A stretch of DNA of 64,000 nt, taken from the NCBI GenBank assembly GCA_009735695.1, contig SRSL01000007.1:17786-81785 (forward strand), given 5' to 3'. The notes under the pieces were generated by a model that did no database searches, had not been told where the DNA came from, and was given only the letters and a program-made list of their open reading frames with translations. This DNA is from Christiangramia bathymodioli (GTDB taxonomy: Bacteria > Bacteroidota > Bacteroidia > Flavobacteriales > Flavobacteriaceae). The position numbers were made by a program, and so were the translations under genes. Below, piece by piece: positions 42,636 through 52,112 of this stretch; the stretch's first letter is position 1; every line of letters begins with the position of its first letter.

Positions 42636-42767
42636 ATGGAAAACTGGAATTTAATGCTCGATAGCCTTGAGATCGGAACCGGGGTGATGCTGGTTCTTGG
42701 TCTGCTTTGTATTCTTCTTCTATTATTTGTTGGTCGCCTTTTAAAAAGAAGAAGGAGAAGGGAAGAT
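42636..42767 (+). CDS. Small single-span membrane protein at the end of the cco operon
   Basis: A 43-residue ATG frame, 16 bases after the preceding gene. Residues 16-33 form one hydrophobic helix and the C-terminus is GRLLKRRRRRED, a strong cytoplasmic anchor. Layout resembles CcoQ-like and other oxidase miniproteins. Unrecognised, but position and composition favour a real gene. Confidence 0.6.
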
Positions 42768-42900
42768 TAATGCAAATAATTTCTATCTGTCAATAGGAAA
42801 TTTAATCCCCGGTTCGTAAATTTATATTCGTAGTTGCCTTAAAACGTCAACTCGAAAGGTTGGTTGTTTATGCGTTGGTATAGCGATCAGCCTTTTTTTA

Positions 42901-43617
42901 TTATGCTTCCACAGCATTCAATTCTTTTACGAGTTTTTTAAGGTCATCTTCCTTGTCGAGGTCGAGGTCGTTTTTCTCAATAATCTCCCTCGCAAGTTCT
43001 TTATCTTTCAATATTTCAAGCACCTTCTTCTCTTTTAGTTTTTTGATCTGGGCCGGCATTTCGTCATCATTGTAATAAATATAATAGTCTTTGGTGTAAT
43101 CAAATTCCGGTTCCTGGGCCTTATGAAAACTTGATTTGGCTGGTTTTCCCGGGATGAAGGTTACATGGTGCTTTACCAGAAGGTCGATATGTTCCCCGTC
43201 TTCGAGAATCTCAAAATAACCAGGCTTAACATTATTATAAAGATCATTATAATTATGAACCACAAAACGATTTTCGCCCATCGCGATCTTGATGCTATGG
43301 TCAATGATAAGCTCCTGTATGTCTCCTTCGTCTAATTTGACTTCCATGACGTCGTTATAGACGTTGTACCGCATTAAGTAAGTTCCTGCGTTCTCACCCT
43401 GGCTGAAAACTTTTCCCGGAACAAAATCTTCATAGTAATAAGGACTCCCCTCAATATTTTCTATTGGGATATCCAAATTATTACCCATTCCATCCGGCAG
43501 GTTGAGCGGCCGGCTGTTCTCGAAAAGTCTGAAATTGGTGTTCGTATGTCCCGGCTTTTGAGCCCAGCAAAATGAGGAAATGCCTATAAATGCCAGTAAA
43601 AGGATTATATTTTTCAT
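42901..43617 (-). CDS. Secreted protein of unknown function
   Basis: About 238 residues from the ATG at 43617, chosen because it opens a signal peptide (MKNIILLLAFIGISSFCWAQ); the frame is open to 43656. Residues 40-190 are beta-rich and resemble a family of flavobacterial periplasmic proteins (SPYYYEDFVPGKVF, YLMRYNVYNDVMEV), with YDYTKDYYIYY-like aromatic motifs. The C-terminal 60 residues are a charged helix (KKLKEKKVLEILKDKELAREIIEKNDLDL). No catalytic motif is visible. Confidence 0.65.
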   Translation of the reverse strand: MKNIILLLAFIGISSFCWAQKPGHTNTNFRLFENSRPLNLPDGMGNNLDIPIENIEGSPYYYEDFVPGKVFSQGENAGTYLMRYNVYNDVMEVKLDEGDIQELIIDHSIKIAMGENRFVVHNYNDLYNNVKPGYFEILEDGEHIDLLVKHHVTFIPGKPAKSSFHKAQEPEFDYTKDYYIYYNDDEMPAQIKKLKEKKVLEILKDKELAREIIEKNDLDLDKEDDLKKLVKELNAVEA

Positions 43618-43790
43618 CTTCTGAAGGTTTTTTTTCTGATTTATCTCGTCTATCATTAAAAGTAATGAAAATGCCTCTAAATTGTTAATATCATCTTAAT
43701 AAATTCCCGGCAAATCTGTATAAAACAGCGATTTATGAGGTCGATAATCCCTAAATTATTCCCTGGATTATTTAATTTAAAATTCAAGAT

Positions 43791-46700
43791 TTGGGGCATT
43801 TTAAATTCAATATCCTGTTTTCCTTTATGATCATTTTAGGAATTACCGGCAAAATCACCGGGCAGGATGCGCGTACATTAAAGCGAGTACAGGAAATTGA
43901 GACTTTTATCAAGGCCGATGAGGTTCACGTTCAACAGGATTCTGGTGATGACCTCTGGATCACCACTCCGGTGAAGATTCAAAGGTATAATTCGGTAGAG
44001 GTTCAGAATTACAACAAATTTCGGGGAGTACCACGGGAAATAGGAGAGGAATACCTTTCTACTTTCAGCGACTCCAGGAACAGGATCTGGCTGGCGGGCA
44101 ACCTGGGATTGGCGGTTTTAGATCGCGCTTCCAACCAGTTTAGATTTGTGAGCAATGTGACCGGAAGGATCTACGCCATGAAAGAAGATTCTGGAAACCA
44201 GCTATGGATTGCCGCCGAAAATGGCATCTTTAAACTGAAGACCGATTCTTCTGCTCCCGATTTTGGCATTTCCAGGTTCCTTTCTGAAAATACACTTGGG
44301 GCTGATATCGTCTTATTCCGCGACCAGATCATTTTTGCTGGCCCTAACGGGATCTTAAAGATAGACCGTCGCTCCGGGAAATTCGACAAGGTAGATATGG
44401 GTGTCTTTCAAAACCTTCAGATCACCAGTATACTTCCGCTGGAAGATGAACTGGTATTTGGTACTGCCTCCAATGGATTATTTAAACTGGACGCAGATCT
44501 ATCTCGAATTCAGAAAATATATACCATTCCTTATGAATTAAGCCGAAAGGAGGTCACCTCGCTTCAGATACTGGAGGATGAGATCCTGGTTTCTATTAAT
44601 GGTGGAGGTATCGTTAGGCTTAATTCAAGTCTGGAATTAATTCCAGATCAGTCCAATTATTATCCCAGGCAGATCTACGCTACTCATTTGAATAGTCAGA
44701 ATTTGCTATGGATAGTTGCCAAGCAGGGTTTATATCTCGAAAATCTTTCAGGTCATGTAGTGCAGAATCTTACTCATGATCCTGCTGTGTATTCCAGCCT
44801 GGCCAACGATTTTGTAACCGCTGCCGAAAAAGATTCGAACGGCGATGTCTGGTTTGGAACTTCAGAAGGTTTGAGCATCTGGAATCCTGAAACTTCCAGG
44901 TGGAGGCATATCAGGAATCTCAATTATACCCGCGCCATGGAAATGCCCGATGAGATCATTGATCTTGCTTCTACCGGGATGCATATGTGGGTGGCTACCG
45001 CGAACGATGGTGTGTACAAGATTAACATCAGCAGCCTGAAAAGAGCTCATTATGCACCGGAAGCTTTATATAAAACCAGGATCCGGTCTGCTACCAGTCT
45101 GTTCGTAGACGGCCGCGAAAATGCCTGGATAGGAGGAGAGGACGGTTATCTTACCATGATTAGCCCCATGAATGAGATCAGGGAATTTCCCGTGAAAGAT
45201 GTTCAGGCCATTGCTGAACTGGGACCTAAAAAGCTGATCCTGGCCACCAGAAACCGCGTACATTCGCTCAATCCAGTATCGGGAAGAATTACCGACCTTA
45301 ACTCCCTGTTCGCCGGTGAGGAGCTGTTGTATTATTCCGTGAACGATCTTAAGATCACTAATGATGGAATTGGCCTGTTTGCTACCGAAGGTGCCGGGCT
45401 TCTGGTCTATGATTTCGATGATGAACAATTAGAAATTTTAGATTCCGGGAAGGGGCTGCCTTCCAACAATGTAACCGGTGTAAATGCCGATACGGCCGAC
45501 GAGGTTTGGATCGCGACCGATAAAGGCCTGGCCTGTTTCCAGGCTGAAGATTCTAATTTGATGGTGTTTTCTGAATATAACGGGTTGAACACCGCTGAAC
45601 TTACTACTGGTTTTACCGAATTATCCAATGGCAGCCTGGTGATAGGAAGCTCCAAAGGGGTGAATATCTTCAAGCCGAAAGTAATGCTCGCTCAACAGGA
45701 TTTTAGACCCAGGCTGGAGCTCAGAAAGATTAAATTTCCAGGTGAAAAGAACGAGGAGCGTCGTGAACTGGTGATCGATAATGAGAGTTCAGTCAAGCTC
45801 GATGAAGATGCTGGTTTCCAGATCTCTTTTGCTGGATATTCACACCTGGACCCAGACAGTATCGTTTATTCCTGGAAATTGGAAGGTTTGGACGAGGACT
45901 GGAGAAAACCTTCGACTATGAACACGGCCAGCTATTCGCCACTTCCACCGGGAAGTTATACCTTCAAGGTAAAAGCCAGGTTGCAAGGTTCCGGCTGGTC
46001 TGATGTTAAGGAGATGAAGATCGACGTGCAGCCTGTGGCGACCACCATTAGTACGGTGTATGTTTTTATGGGCATCAGCGTGCTGAGCATGATAGGGATC
46101 TTTGCCTTTGTATTTATTCATCGCTCAAGAAATGCCGATAGGATCGCGAGGGCCGAGTTAAGAGACCAGCTTCAGAAGGAGTTCAAAAAGCCGGTTGAAA
46201 ATGCGGTAAAATCGCTGAGTAAGATTTCAGCTTCACAGGAAGCAGGGGAGAATGAAGACCTACAACGGTTCGCTGCCCGTTTTGATGAGCTGTTCAACCA
46301 GATACTGAATTTCAGCTACGAGGAATCGGTTTACGAGATCTCAAGGATAGATCTGCACAGGCATTTGCCAGAGATCATTGATGAGATCGAACCGGTCTAT
46401 AAAATGAAGGATCTGGAGATGATCACGAACGACCAGTGGGGAAATAACGAGTTCTTCTACAACAAGGAGATGCTGGATAAGATATTTTTCAGCCTTATTT
46501 CGGGAAGTGCCGGTTATTCGTTCAAAGGCGGCAAGATCATCGTGAACCTTATCGAAACCAGCATTGGCGACCTTAAACTTCAGATCACCGATAACGGCCG
46601 GGGAATCCCGTCTTACGACATCCGCGAGCTGGAGCGTAAAAAGGTGGATGAATCCAGGCTCAACCCAAGAGACAAGAGTGGACTTCGATATATCCTGAAG

Positions 46701-47651
46701 GCAAGAGATCTTATTGCAAAGGCCGGAGGAAGTTTCAGTTTTGAGACCGAAAAGAACGAAGGCTCCACTTTTACGGCTATTCTGAAGAACAGGAAGAATG
46801 ATTATAAAAAAGCGCCGGAGCGGGCTGCAGCTGTTTTTATGTCTGAAAAGACCAAAAAACAGGTAACGCCCGAAGTCCCTCCAGAATTGAAAAACCTGAG
46901 CGATGCCAGGATCCTGGTCATTGAAAATGATGATACTACCCGGAATGTTCTGGTCAACAATATCGGGCGACACTGCCAGGTTTACCAGGCTGCGACCGTA
47001 GAAGAAGGCCTGGAAAAGGCCGGAATGATCTTTCCGGATATCATCATTTCAGCCCTTGTGCTGCCCGATATGAACGCGTTCCAGTTCACTAAAATGCTGA
47101 AGCGTAACGTAAGCCTCAACCATATTAATGTTTACCTGCTCGCAGAGGAAGGCGAACTTTCGAATGAACAGCTTGCTGAATTTTCAGAATATCTGCTGAA
47201 GCCGGTTAACGTGGCCGAATTGCTGAATAAGCTTACCAAAACCCTGGTCTGGCAGAAAGAACTTCGTAATTCTTTCGTAAGAGCTCACAGGGAGCAAGCA
47301 GAAGTACAATTCAGGAATGAGGCCGATGAAAAGTTCATTTCGGAGCTTAAGAAACTTGTGATCGCGAATATCCAGAACGAGAATTTCTCGGTTCACGATC
47401 TAAGCGCTAACCTGGGAATGAACAGCAACAGCCTTTTTATGAAACTGAAAAGCCTTACCGGGCTATCGCCCCAGGATTTCATGGAATTCGTTCGATTGGA
47501 TTACGGCAGGCAATTGCTAAGTCGCGGAGACCTGAATGCGATGGAGGCTGCCTACCGTTCCGGGTTTTCGAGTCCGAGTATTTTCCAGGGTTCCTACAAA
47601 AAGTTTTTTGGAGAGGAGCTGGAAGTGACACCCAATAATAATATCGAATAA
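43791..47651 (+). CDS. Hybrid two-component system regulator with degenerate kinase and receiver
   Basis: A 1286-residue SusR/HTCS-type protein starting at a TTG (ATG alternative at 43827), both giving a signal peptide. Residues 30-640 are two-component propeller repeats, then a Y_Y_Y domain (about 665-745), one transmembrane helix (about 757-778), a DHp region, an HATPase-like domain, a receiver and a C-terminal AraC helix-turn-helix. The DHp histidine is Lys796 (QKEFKKPV for SHEFRTPL), the N-box Asn is Gly905 (LISGSAG), and the receiver Asp is Ala1088 (IISALVLPDM). Phosphorelay is therefore lost. The sensor and DNA-binding parts look intact. Confidence 0.9.
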   Translation: MGHFKFNILFSFMIILGITGKITGQDARTLKRVQEIETFIKADEVHVQQDSGDDLWITTPVKIQRYNSVEVQNYNKFRGVPREIGEEYLSTFSDSRNRIWLAGNLGLAVLDRASNQFRFVSNVTGRIYAMKEDSGNQLWIAAENGIFKLKTDSSAPDFGISRFLSENTLGADIVLFRDQIIFAGPNGILKIDRRSGKFDKVDMGVFQNLQITSILPLEDELVFGTASNGLFKLDADLSRIQKIYTIPYELSRKEVTSLQILEDEILVSINGGGIVRLNSSLELIPDQSNYYPRQIYATHLNSQNLLWIVAKQGLYLENLSGHVVQNLTHDPAVYSSLANDFVTAAEKDSNGDVWFGTSEGLSIWNPETSRWRHIRNLNYTRAMEMPDEIIDLASTGMHMWVATANDGVYKINISSLKRAHYAPEALYKTRIRSATSLFVDGRENAWIGGEDGYLTMISPMNEIREFPVKDVQAIAELGPKKLILATRNRVHSLNPVSGRITDLNSLFAGEELLYYSVNDLKITNDGIGLFATEGAGLLVYDFDDEQLEILDSGKGLPSNNVTGVNADTADEVWIATDKGLACFQAEDSNLMVFSEYNGLNTAELTTGFTELSNGSLVIGSSKGVNIFKPKVMLAQQDFRPRLELRKIKFPGEKNEERRELVIDNESSVKLDEDAGFQISFAGYSHLDPDSIVYSWKLEGLDEDWRKPSTMNTASYSPLPPGSYTFKVKARLQGSGWSDVKEMKIDVQPVATTISTVYVFMGISVLSMIGIFAFVFIHRSRNADRIARAELRDQLQKEFKKPVENAVKSLSKISASQEAGENEDLQRFAARFDELFNQILNFSYEESVYEISRIDLHRHLPEIIDEIEPVYKMKDLEMITNDQWGNNEFFYNKEMLDKIFFSLISGSAGYSFKGGKIIVNLIETSIGDLKLQITDNGRGIPSYDIRELERKKVDESRLNPRDKSGLRYILKARDLIAKAGGSFSFETEKNEGSTFTAILKNRKNDYKKAPERAAAVFMSEKTKKQVTPEVPPELKNLSDARILVIENDDTTRNVLVNNIGRHCQVYQAATVEEGLEKAGMIFPDIIISALVLPDMNAFQFTKMLKRNVSLNHINVYLLAEEGELSNEQLAEFSEYLLKPVNVAELLNKLTKTLVWQKELRNSFVRAHREQAEVQFRNEADEKFISELKKLVIANIQNENFSVHDLSANLGMNSNSLFMKLKSLTGLSPQDFMEFVRLDYGRQLLSRGDLNAMEAAYRSGFSSPSIFQGSYKKFFGEELEVTPNNNIE

Positions 47652-47672
47652 ACCTTTTTTTTGCCCTAACGA

Positions 47673-47712
47673 TGAACAGCCTGTCTGAAGCGATCCAAAC
47701 AGGCTGTTTCTT
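47673..47712. terminator. Bidirectional terminator
   Basis: Stem AACAGCCTGT (47675-47684) / ACAGGCTGTT (47699-47708) with a T tail, between the converging regulator and glucosidase genes. Confidence 0.8.
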
Positions 47713-47732
47713 TTAAGGCAAATTTCAGGAAA

Positions 47733-50132
47733 TCAACCAACAAGGTGCAATTCGCTGAAATCCTTGTCTATGATCATCGTGTTTTCTTCAGCGTTATACT
47801 GAAGATCCTCCAGTGAGACTTCCTCGTTCTCATAGAAAACCCGTCTTATTTCGAAAGGAATTCCATGTAGTTTTAGTTTGAAGCTTGAATATGGAGCCGA
47901 ATATTTCCCGCTTTTATGCTGCTGCAAAATGACTTCTTCTTCCTTCCCGGTAAGTTTAAAGGTTCTCAGGCTGTAAACGCTTTGCCTGTATTCATAACCA
48001 TCGTGCGAATCTTCGTAGAAATCGGAAGTTTCCTTTCCAAGCTTGTAATACAGGTCCAGGTTGATCTGCTCCAGTTTCTTCTCATCTACGTACTGCTGAA
48101 CGGGATATTTCGGGATCACCGCTCCTTCCTTGATAAAGATCGGGATGATATCCAGTGGAGCATCTACATACATTTCCCTTCCACCGGTGATCAATTTATC
48201 GTTCCAGAAATTATACCATTTTCCGCGCGGAATGTACATTCTGCGGCCCTGCACATTCGGTTCCTGAACCGGGCAAACCAGGATCTTATTTCCGAAGATA
48301 AATTCATCAGACCTGTAGTGGGTTTGCACGTCTTCCTGGTCGAAATAGACCAGAGGTTTCAGGATTGGCAGCCCTTCCTGCACATATTTGTAAAATGCGG
48401 TATATAAATAAGGCAACAACTGGTAGCGCAGTTCCACATATTTCCTGGTGATCTCAAGTACTTCCTCGCCAAAGAACCAGGGCTCCTGTTCTCCGTGATC
48501 TCCTGAAGAATGCACCCTGCAGAATGGATGGAAAATACCCAATTGTAACCATCTTGTATAAAGTTCTCCGGAAGGCTGCTCGGCGAATCCACCAATATCG
48601 GAACCTGCAAAGCTCATCCCGCTCATACACAACCGTTGGATCTGAACATTCGCAAGCCACAGGTGTTCCCAGGTTGCTATATTGTCCCCGGTCCATGTTG
48701 AGGTATATCGCTGCCCACCCGAGTAATTTGCTCGGGTAATGATAAATGGCCTTTTTGGGAAGTTGAATTTCTTGACTCCTTCATAAGTAGCCCTGGCCAT
48801 CTGCATTCCGTAGATATTATGTGCTTTACGGTGGCTGCAACGATGCCCATCATATTCGTGGCGAACGTCCAGCGGGAAGGTCTTCCCAGGCACCTCCATT
48901 ACTGCGGGTTCGTTCATGTCGTTCCAGATGCCTTTTACGCCAATATCGCCAATGAGTTCGCGATATAATCCGCTCCACCATTCGCGTACTTCAGGATTGG
49001 TAAAATCGGGGAAATAACATTCTCCCGGCCACACCTTTCCGCGCATATAAGGCCCATCTGCTCTTCGGCAGAAATAATCGTTTTCCAATGCCTCTTTGAA
49101 AACACTGTAATTAAGGTCTATTTTGATGCCGGGATCGATAATGGCCACGGTCTTGAAACCATCTTCTTCAAGTTCCTTTACCATTCTCTTCGGATCAGGG
49201 AAATATTCCTTGTTCCAGGTAAAACAACGAAAGCCGTCCATATAATCGATGTCCAGATAGATCGCGTCACAGGGGAAGTTCAATTCCCTGAATTTGGAAG
49301 CGATCTCCTTTACCTTGCTTTCCGGGTAATAGCTCCATTTACACTGGTGGAATCCAAGAGCCCACATGGGCGGAAGTTCAGGTTTCCCGGTAAGATCGGT
49401 ATAGGTGGTAAGCACATCGCCCATTTGGGGGCCATAGATAAAATAATAGTTCATCTCACCACCATCTGCCCAGAAGCTGGTCACGTTCCTGCGTTCGTGG
49501 CAGAAATCGAAATGAGTTTTGAAGGTGTTATCGAAGAAGATCCCGTAGCTCAAATTATTATGAAGGCCCATATAAAACGGAACAGCCTTGTATAATTCCA
49601 CGGTGTCTTTTCCGTAGGCATACTGGTCAGTATTCCAGAGGCTGAGTCGTTTGCCTTTCAGGTTGAAATTGGTTGGTTTGTCTCCAAGACCAAAGAAATT
49701 TTCCTGGTCGCGGGAAGCCTTGCTCATCTTCACGAAATTCCCTCCAAATTCAAAGCTTTCTTCCCAGTGGAATCCAAGCTCATCTTCAACGATAGGCTTG
49801 CCTTCCAGCGTGTACATTCCCACCCTGATGTCGTCTCTTGCGACCTTGCAAATGAACTTCTCGGTGGTAATAATAATGTGGGTTTCGTCTTCTTCTACCT
49901 TAAGCTGGTTAAAGCCATGCGGGTGATCTTCATCAACCGCATAAGAAAAATCGTCTTCAAAAATCCCGTTGGTGGTATATCTGAAACGGATCATATTATC
50001 CCGAAGGATGGTTAGTTGAAGTCTTACGCCGTTCTTTGTTATAAAATTGATGGTATCCTGGTCATGTTCGTAGGATATCAATCCGGTGGGGTATAGGTTC
50101 CCCTTGTGTTCTAGTTCAGTATTGGTGATCAT
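47733..50132 (-). CDS. GH31-family alpha-glucosidase
   Basis: A 799-residue enzyme without signal peptide. The catalytic nucleophile is in GIWNDMNEP, the acid/base in GSDIGGF, and the substrate-binding GVPFYMG-like, FHQCKWSYYPE and YLDIDYMDGF blocks are typical of GH31. It hydrolyses alpha-1,4 or alpha-1,6 glucosyl bonds in the cytoplasm. It is the last gene of the minus-strand operon glgE-maltokinase-glgB-GH31 and probably trims or recycles glucan or maltose products. Confidence 0.92.
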   Translation of the reverse strand: MITNTELEHKGNLYPTGLISYEHDQDTINFITKNGVRLQLTILRDNMIRFRYTTNGIFEDDFSYAVDEDHPHGFNQLKVEEDETHIIITTEKFICKVARDDIRVGMYTLEGKPIVEDELGFHWEESFEFGGNFVKMSKASRDQENFFGLGDKPTNFNLKGKRLSLWNTDQYAYGKDTVELYKAVPFYMGLHNNLSYGIFFDNTFKTHFDFCHERRNVTSFWADGGEMNYYFIYGPQMGDVLTTYTDLTGKPELPPMWALGFHQCKWSYYPESKVKEIASKFRELNFPCDAIYLDIDYMDGFRCFTWNKEYFPDPKRMVKELEEDGFKTVAIIDPGIKIDLNYSVFKEALENDYFCRRADGPYMRGKVWPGECYFPDFTNPEVREWWSGLYRELIGDIGVKGIWNDMNEPAVMEVPGKTFPLDVRHEYDGHRCSHRKAHNIYGMQMARATYEGVKKFNFPKRPFIITRANYSGGQRYTSTWTGDNIATWEHLWLANVQIQRLCMSGMSFAGSDIGGFAEQPSGELYTRWLQLGIFHPFCRVHSSGDHGEQEPWFFGEEVLEITRKYVELRYQLLPYLYTAFYKYVQEGLPILKPLVYFDQEDVQTHYRSDEFIFGNKILVCPVQEPNVQGRRMYIPRGKWYNFWNDKLITGGREMYVDAPLDIIPIFIKEGAVIPKYPVQQYVDEKKLEQINLDLYYKLGKETSDFYEDSHDGYEYRQSVYSLRTFKLTGKEEEVILQQHKSGKYSAPYSSFKLKLHGIPFEIRRVFYENEEVSLEDLQYNAEENTMIIDKDFSELHLVG

Positions 50133-50195
50133 AGTCTAACGTCTTAAATGCCACTTACAAAAGAAATCCTTTCCCTTGAATTATGAGTCACTTGT

Positions 50196-52103
50196 TTATA
50201 AAATTTGAAAAACCACTGCGCCCAGTGGAGGAATGGTGATACTAACAGATTGTTCCCTGCCATGAAAACTTTTCTTTTCGACTTTTAAAGTCTTGTTCTT
50301 GACTCCAGATCCGCCGAACTTCTTATCGTCGGAATTAAAAATCTCCTTCAGTTTCTGAGCCTTCGGAACGCCTATGTTGTAATCCTGAAGCGTATTCGGA
50401 GTAAAATTACATACGATTACCAGCGAATCTTTTGGATCTTCTCCTTTCCTTATAAATGCCAGAACTGAATTCTGACTGTCATCATAAGAAATCCATTCAA
50501 AACCTTCATTGCTGAATTGTTTTTCATGCAGGGCCGGTTGTTTTTTATAGAGTTTGTTTAGTTCGGTGATAAGTTCCTTTACGCCCTTGTGATAGTCATA
50601 TTGCAATAAATGCCAGTCCAGGCAGCCATTGTAATTCCATTCTTCGTGCTGACCTATTTCAGCACCCATGAACAGAAGATTGGTCCCGGGATGAGCGAAC
50701 ATATAAGAAAAAAGTAATCTAAGATTGGCAAAACGCTGCCATTCATCGCCAGGCATTCGCCCCAGGATAGATTTTTTCCCGTACACCACCTCGTCATGAC
50801 TAAGTGGGAGCGTGAAATTCTCGCTGAAGGCATATGTCATACTGAAGCTGATATCGTTCTGGTGATATTGCCTGTAAATAGGATCTTTTTTGAAATATTC
50901 AAGGGTGTCGTGCATCCAGCCCATCATCCATTTCATTCCGAATCCCAGTCCGCCAAGGTCTACAGGTTTGGAAACCATTGGGAAAGAGGTGGATTCTTCG
51001 GCGATGGTTTGAACGCCTTCAAAACTTCCGTAGACTTCATTGTTAAGATCGCGCAGGAAACTGATGGCTTCCAGGTTTTCCCTTCCGCCGTGTTCATTTG
51101 GCTCCCATTCTCCATCTTCCCTGGAATAATCCAGGTAAAGCATGGAGGCTACAGCATCAACCCTGAGACCGTCTACATGGTATTTATCCAGCCAGAAAGC
51201 GGCGTTGCTAATGAGAAACGAGCGTACCTCGTTTCGCCCATAATTGAAAATAAGACTTTTCCAATCCGGGTGATATCCTCTTTTTGGATCGGGATGTTCA
51301 TACAAATGCGATCCGTCGAACATTCCCAGACCATGTTTGTCTTCCGGGAAATGGGAGGGAACCCAGTCCAGGATGACTCCTATTCCGGCTTTGTGAAATG
51401 CGTCTACCAGTTCCATGAATTCCTGTGGAGTTCCGAAGCGGGAAGTCGGCGCAAAATAGCCGGTTAACTGGTAACCCCATGAAGGATCATAGGGATATTC
51501 CATGATAGGCATGAACTCCGCATGGGTGAAGCCCGTTTCCTTAACGTAATCCACGAGTTCCTTTGCCATTTCGGTATAAGTAAGCGAGCGATTTTCATCA
51601 ATGTTCCGTCTCCAGGAACCCAGGTGCACCTCGTAGATGGAAAATGGTTTGTCCAGGCTGTTCTTTTCCTTTCGTGTGCTCAAATATTTTTTATCCTTCC
51701 ATTTATAATCAAGGTCCCAGACCACCGATGCGGTATTAGGAGGGTGTTCACAGCTCAGCGCGTAGGGATCGGCTTTTTCCAGTTTCTGGTCATTTACATG
51801 AGACTGTATCTTGTACTTATATTTCATTCCCTTTTCAACGCCGGGGATAAATCCTTCCCAGATGCCGCTTTCGTCCCAGCGCACGTTCAAAGGATGTTCT
51901 CCTTCCATCCAGTAATTAAAGTCTCCTATCACGGAAACCGATTTGGCCGATGGTGCCCAAACGGCAAAATAAACGCCTTTCTCGCCATTCACTTCCAAGA
52001 TGTGCGCACCAAACTTCTCGTAGAGCCGGTAATGTTTTCCGGATTTAAAAAGATATATGTCGAAATCTGAAAATAAAGAGTGTACCTGTACTTCTTTTTT
52101 CAT
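50196..52103 (-). CDS. glgB: 1,4-alpha-glucan branching enzyme
   Basis: A 635-residue GH13 enzyme: an N-terminal CBM48 domain (about 30-125: VNGEKGVYFAVWAPSAKSVSVIGDFNYW), then GH13 motifs DWVPSHF, GLRVDAVASMLYLDY (nucleophile Asp), AEES and LSHDEVV, and a C-terminal all-beta domain. It adds alpha-1,6 branches to linear alpha-glucan in the cytoplasm, here most likely the product of GlgE encoded upstream. Ten bases separate it from the maltokinase stop. Confidence 0.96.
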   Translation of the reverse strand: MKKEVQVHSLFSDFDIYLFKSGKHYRLYEKFGAHILEVNGEKGVYFAVWAPSAKSVSVIGDFNYWMEGEHPLNVRWDESGIWEGFIPGVEKGMKYKYKIQSHVNDQKLEKADPYALSCEHPPNTASVVWDLDYKWKDKKYLSTRKEKNSLDKPFSIYEVHLGSWRRNIDENRSLTYTEMAKELVDYVKETGFTHAEFMPIMEYPYDPSWGYQLTGYFAPTSRFGTPQEFMELVDAFHKAGIGVILDWVPSHFPEDKHGLGMFDGSHLYEHPDPKRGYHPDWKSLIFNYGRNEVRSFLISNAAFWLDKYHVDGLRVDAVASMLYLDYSREDGEWEPNEHGGRENLEAISFLRDLNNEVYGSFEGVQTIAEESTSFPMVSKPVDLGGLGFGMKWMMGWMHDTLEYFKKDPIYRQYHQNDISFSMTYAFSENFTLPLSHDEVVYGKKSILGRMPGDEWQRFANLRLLFSYMFAHPGTNLLFMGAEIGQHEEWNYNGCLDWHLLQYDYHKGVKELITELNKLYKKQPALHEKQFSNEGFEWISYDDSQNSVLAFIRKGEDPKDSLVIVCNFTPNTLQDYNIGVPKAQKLKEIFNSDDKKFGGSGVKNKTLKVEKKSFHGREQSVSITIPPLGAVVFQIL

Positions 52104-52112
52104 AGTGGTTTG

